Source: Bifidobacterium sp. UBA6881
Lineage (GTDB): Bacteria > Actinomycetota > Actinomycetes > Actinomycetales > Bifidobacteriaceae
Length of the DNA stretch: 9,538 nt
Assembly (NCBI GenBank): GCA_002451435.1
Contig: DKCF01000042.1
Span: 1-9,538 of the forward strand
Reading direction: 5' to 3'
A model generated the notes under the pieces. The model did no database searches. It was not told the origin of the DNA and worked only from the letters and a program-made list of their open reading frames with translations. Positions within the stretch are counted from its first letter, which is position 1, and each line of letters starts with the position of its first letter. Position numbers and translations under genes: made by a program. Shown piece by piece: positions 6,726-9,538 of this stretch.

Positions 6726-8243
6726 ATGAAAGAACGCAAAACAACGCTCGACAACACGAATCAAGAAAACGAAGCACATGATATCGCCGTCTCGTCCGCG
6801 GAACGGGACGAACGCATTCCAGGGAAACTCATCGGGGCGATCGTGGCGGTGGGCTCCCTCGCATTCATCGGCATCCTCACCGAAACGGTGATGACGGTCC
6901 TCTTCCCCGAACTGATGAAGGAATTCGGCGTCGGCACCTCCACCGTGCAGTGGATCACCACCATCTATCTGCTGGTCGTCGCCTCCACCATGCCGCTCTC
7001 TTCGTATCTCAACCGTAAATTCGAGCATCGCACGCTGTTCCTCGCCGCGGTGGCGCTCGCCGTGCTGGGCTCGCTGATCATGATCTTCGGCCATGCCTTC
7101 CCGGTGATTCTCGTTGCCCGCGTGGTGCAGGGCATCGGTTCCGGCGTCGCCACGCCGCTGATGATCAACATCATCCTCGAACAGTCTCCGCGGAGCAAGG
7201 TCGGACGGCTGATGGGCGTGGGGTCCCTGGTCATCACGGTCGCCCCCGCGATCGGCCCGACCGTCGGCGGCGCCGTCTCCAGCATCCTCCCATGGCGTGC
7301 GATCTTCGTCATCGTCATTCCGATCATCCTGCTGGTCTCCCTGCCGGTCGGCCTCAAATGCGTCGAGCAGCACCGTCCAACGGAGGAGGCGCATCTCAAC
7401 CCATTGCAGTTCGTCGCCATCGTATTGGCGCTATGCGGTCTGGTGATGTTCCTGAACCAGGCGGGTGTGGCGGTCGGTTCCGCGGTCTCCGGCGGCGATG
7501 CCGCCCTGTCCGCAGTGTTCGCCGTCATCAGCCTGGCCGTGGGTCTGGCGTCGCTGCTGTTCTTCGCCTGGTCGTCGAGGCGTTCGTTCTCCCCGCTGAT
7601 TCGTCTGGGATGGCTGCACGATCCGATGGTGCTGCTGCATTTGATCGCATACGCTTTGCTCCCCATCGTCGGCATCGGCTTCGGATATGTGATCACCAAT
7701 GTGGCGCAGCTCGCGTTGGGCACGAATGCGTTCCTTGCCGGCGCATTGGTGTTGCCCGGCGCGCTGATCGGCGCTTTCTTCGCCCCCATCGGCGGGACCC
7801 TGTACGACCGGTTCGGCCCGGTGCGCCCGATTCTCGGCGCGTTCTTCGCGGCCATCTGCGGTCCGATTCTGCTGGCCGTGTTCGCCATGCATCTGACCCC
7901 GGCGCTGCTCGCCGGATTCTATTTCATCTTCGGTTTCGGATACGCGCTGGGCTTCTCCAACATCATGACCAACGCGTTGCGCAACATCGCGCCTGAGTTC
8001 ACTCCCGACGGCAACGCCGTGTTCAACACCTGCCTGCAGTTCGGCGGGGCGGCAGGTACCGCGCTGTTCTCGACGATTCTGTCTGTGGCGCAGGCGGGAG
8101 CCGGAAAAGAAGGAAGCGAGGCGTTCCGCCATGCCACGGCGATGGGCGGTGAATGGACATTCGCCACGATGACCGTCATCGTGGCCGTCGCCATCTGCTG
8201 CCTTATCGCGGCATTCCGCATCGGCGCGCGGCGCCACGCGTGA
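6726..8243 (+). CDS. MFS transporter, DHA2 (EmrB/QacA-like, 14-helix) multidrug efflux family
   Basis: A 505-residue integral membrane protein of the drug:H+ antiporter-2 family, likely exporting toxic compounds such as drugs or bile acids in exchange for protons. After a hydrophilic, charged N terminus of about 33 residues, helix 1 carries LTETVMTVLFPELMKEF with Glu53 in the place of the usual Asp/Glu. Next come a degenerate motif A (YLNRKFEHRTLF), motif B ARVVQGIGSGVATPL with Arg132, and motif C PAIGPTVGG (about 174-182), the antiporter signature after helix 5. Length and hydrophobic pattern suit 14 helices. ATG 6726 has only AAGGAA, two to three bases upstream, so initiation may depend on a leader peptide or on coupling; no better in-frame start is near. 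Bifidobacteria have a related bile exporter (Ctr of B. longum), but I cannot tell the substrate here. It appears separate from the fru operon. Confidence 0.82.
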   Translation: MKERKTTLDNTNQENEAHDIAVSSAERDERIPGKLIGAIVAVGSLAFIGILTETVMTVLFPELMKEFGVGTSTVQWITTIYLLVVASTMPLSSYLNRKFEHRTLFLAAVALAVLGSLIMIFGHAFPVILVARVVQGIGSGVATPLMINIILEQSPRSKVGRLMGVGSLVITVAPAIGPTVGGAVSSILPWRAIFVIVIPIILLVSLPVGLKCVEQHRPTEEAHLNPLQFVAIVLALCGLVMFLNQAGVAVGSAVSGGDAALSAVFAVISLAVGLASLLFFAWSSRRSFSPLIRLGWLHDPMVLLHLIAYALLPIVGIGFGYVITNVAQLALGTNAFLAGALVLPGALIGAFFAPIGGTLYDRFGPVRPILGAFFAAICGPILLAVFAMHLTPALLAGFYFIFGFGYALGFSNIMTNALRNIAPEFTPDGNAVFNTCLQFGGAAGTALFSTILSVAQAGAGKEGSEAFRHATAMGGEWTFATMTVIVAVAICCLIAAFRIGARRHA

Positions 8244-8274
8244 ACTCCCCTGTAAGCGCAATCCAGTCACCCGT

Positions 8275-8306
8275 CGCTTCGAAGCGGTAGGCTGGGAAAC
8301 TATAGA
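8275..8306 (+). promoter_or_regulatory. clpP1 promoter with overlapping palindrome (possible ClgR site)
   Basis: CGCTTCGAAGCG (8275-8286) is a perfect 12-base palindrome. Its centre TTCGAA (8278-8283) could serve as a weak -35, exactly 17 bases before TATAGA (8301-8306), a good -10. Actinobacterial clpP1P2 operons are activated by ClgR, which binds CGC/GCG half-sites; the consensus I recall has five bases between them, whereas here there are six. Assignment to ClgR is therefore tentative; a promoter here is likely. The palindrome may alternatively be a weak terminator for the gene before. Confidence 0.5.
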
Positions 8307-8328
8307 AAATACTGGAAAAGGAGACAAG

Positions 8329-8949
8329 GTGAGCAATCTTAGTGCACCCCTGCCCGTCATGGCCGGCGAGGACGTGCCGGCGGGTCCTGCCGATCCGATT
8401 TTCAGCCGTCTGCTGAAGGACCGCATCATCTGGATGGGCGAAGAGGTCAAGGACGAGATGGCCAATCGCATTTGCGCGCAGATGTTGATGCTGGCCGCCG
8501 AAGATCCCAAGAAGGACATCTGGCTGTACATCAATTCGCCGGGTGGCTCGATTACCGCCGGCATGGCCATCTACGACACCATGCAGCTGATCGAGCCTGA
8601 TGTGGCGACCGTCGGCCTGGGCATGTGTGCCTCCATGGGCCAGTTCCTGTTGAGCTCCGGCACGAAGGGCAAGAGGTTCCTGACCTCCCATGCCCGTGTG
8701 CTCATGCACCAGCCGTCGGGCGGCATCGGCGGCACCGCCACCGACGTGCGCATCAACGCCGAGCTGATCATGGACATGAAGAAGACCATGAGCGAATTGA
8801 CCGCGGAACAGACCGGCCACACCGTCGAGGAGATTTACCGCGACAACGAGTACGACCACTGGTTCACCGCTCAGGAGGCCTTGGAATACGGTTTCGTAGA
8901 CAAGCTGGTCTCCACGCACGATACGATGAACGCCACCAAGGGGGAGTGA
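8329..8949 (+). CDS. clpP1: ATP-dependent Clp protease proteolytic subunit 1
   Basis: A 206-residue cytosolic serine protease subunit that assembles into the ClpP barrel and degrades proteins fed by ClpX or ClpC. The catalytic triad is intact: Ser102 in GMCASMGQ, His127 in LMHQPSGG, and Asp175 in NEYDHWF by alignment with E. coli ClpP. The handle region (LTAEQTGHTVEEI) and the ending EALEYGFVDKL are typical. The GTG start at 8329 follows AAAGGAGA (8317-8324) at good spacing; the next in-frame Met (8359) has no comparable site. An N-terminal stretch of about 20 residues precedes the conserved core and may be a processed propeptide. The stop lies two bases before clpP2, so both are one operon. 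Actinobacteria usually need both ClpP1 and ClpP2 in a mixed barrel (family knowledge). Confidence 0.95.
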   Translation: MSNLSAPLPVMAGEDVPAGPADPIFSRLLKDRIIWMGEEVKDEMANRICAQMLMLAAEDPKKDIWLYINSPGGSITAGMAIYDTMQLIEPDVATVGLGMCASMGQFLLSSGTKGKRFLTSHARVLMHQPSGGIGGTATDVRINAELIMDMKKTMSELTAEQTGHTVEEIYRDNEYDHWFTAQEALEYGFVDKLVSTHDTMNATKGE

Positions 8950-8951
8950 TC

Positions 8952-9538
8952 ATGGCAAGCGAAGAAGCACAATTCGTAGCCCGCGCGGAGCGTCTCGCCG
9001 GACCGTCCGGCGTGGTCGGCTTCCAGACGGCCGAGGCGCGCAAGGCCGCCTTCGCGCCGCAGAACCGCTATGTTCTGCCGCAGTTCGAGGAGAAGACGCC
9101 ATACGGTTACAAGAGGCAGGACCCGTACACCCGTCTGTTCGAGGACCGCATCATCTTCATGGGCGTGCAGGTGGATGACACCTCCGCCGACGACATCATG
9201 GCCCAGCTGCTCGTGCTGGAAAGCCAGGATCCGAACCGCGACGTGATGATGTACATCAATTCGCCGGGTGGCTCCATGACCGCCATGACCGCCATCTACG
9301 ACACCATGCAGTACATCAAACCGGACGTGCAGACCGTATGCCTCGGACAGGCCGCTTCCGCGGCGGCGATTCTGCTGGCCGCGGGCGCCAAGGGCAAGCG
9401 TCTCATGCTGCCGAACGCCCGTGTGCTCATCCACCAGCCGGCCATCGACCAGGGCTTCGGCAAGGCCACGGAGATCGAGATCCAGGCCAAGGAGATGCTG
9501 CGCATGCGCGAATGGCTGGAGAACACCTTGGCCAAGCA
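8952..9538 (+). CDS. clpP2: ATP-dependent Clp protease proteolytic subunit 2, 3' end cut by window edge
   Basis: The frame from ATG 8952 stays open to the window edge, giving 195 complete codons. GGGGAG (8941-8946), inside the end of clpP1, is the ribosome-binding site, five bases before the ATG. The N terminus has about 57 residues before the conserved DPYTRLFEDRIIFMG, longer than in ClpP1, and is probably a propeptide. The nucleophile is Ser136 in LGQAASAAAILLAAG, the form typical of actinobacterial ClpP2, and His161 lies in VLIHQPA. The catalytic Asp should lie past the right edge. It pairs with ClpP1 to form the mixed ClpP1P2 peptidase; clpX often follows in this group but is not in the window. 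Confidence 0.95.
   Translation, partial: MASEEAQFVARAERLAGPSGVVGFQTAEARKAAFAPQNRYVLPQFEEKTPYGYKRQDPYTRLFEDRIIFMGVQVDDTSADDIMAQLLVLESQDPNRDVMMYINSPGGSMTAMTAIYDTMQYIKPDVQTVCLGQAASAAAILLAAGAKGKRLMLPNARVLIHQPAIDQGFGKATEIEIQAKEMLRMREWLENTLAK

Noticed and set aside
6541..6729. 62-codon + frame ending in the efflux gene start, beginning at ATG 6541
   Set aside because: As a full gene it starts inside the probable terminator and has no ribosome-binding site; only its last 26 codons, from TTG 6649, are kept as a leader-peptide idea.
5625..7394. Very long open frame on the - strand (589 codons) across fruG, the gap and the efflux gene start
   Set aside because: Its product is rich in Asp, Gly, His and Arg with no domain, as expected from the antisense of GC-rich hydrophobic genes; the + strand genes have clear families.
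8566..9311. Tandem clpP genes as a recent duplication
   Set aside because: The two proteins are quite different overall, with distinct nucleophile motifs (GMCASMG and GQAASAA), as in the ancient actinobacterial ClpP1/ClpP2 pair; only short blocks are identical.

Overview
The window looks like chromosomal DNA from a Bifidobacterium: high-GC, actinobacterial in gene content, with an LpqB-type lipoprotein, tandem clpP1-clpP2, and a four-gene sugar ABC transporter whose order and protein types match fruEKFG described in Bifidobacterium longum. All seven protein-coding genes lie on the + strand. I cannot fix the species. I saw no insertion sequences, phage genes, CRISPR arrays, tRNAs or rRNAs.

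Layout. (1) From the left edge to 1612: the 3' part of an lpqB-like gene; its start and lipoprotein signal lie outside the window. (2) 1734-6488: a complete sugar ABC importer, substrate-binding lipoprotein FruE, double-domain ATPase FruK, and two membrane permeases FruF and FruG. A promoter candidate lies at 1648-1676. A perfect 12-bp stem separates fruE from fruK and probably sets the binding protein in excess of the rest. fruK-fruF-fruG overlap by a few bases and should be translationally coupled. A GC-rich stem-loop at 6542-6575 probably ends the transcript. (3) 6726-8243: a 14-helix-type major facilitator (DHA2) drug/H+ antiporter-like gene behind a structured leader of about 100 nt. (4) 8329 to the right edge: clpP1 and the first 195 codons of clpP2, the two subunit types of the actinobacterial ClpP protease, with a perfect palindrome in the clpP1 promoter region.

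Functionally, FruE would capture fructose (and, from the B. longum work, probably pentoses such as ribose and xylose) outside the membrane and FruFG/FruK would import it unphosphorylated. The efflux gene and the clp operon are separate transcription units by the look of their own promoter-like sequences. I found no wholly undescribed multi-gene system. The most interesting material is regulatory and lies between genes: a shared A/T-rich half-site motif ahead of fruE and fruK, the fruE-fruK stem-loop, the leader of the efflux gene with a possible short coupled leader peptide and mutually exclusive stems, the palindrome at the clpP1 promoter, and two blocks of identical nucleotides, including uncommon codons, shared by clpP1 and clpP2.
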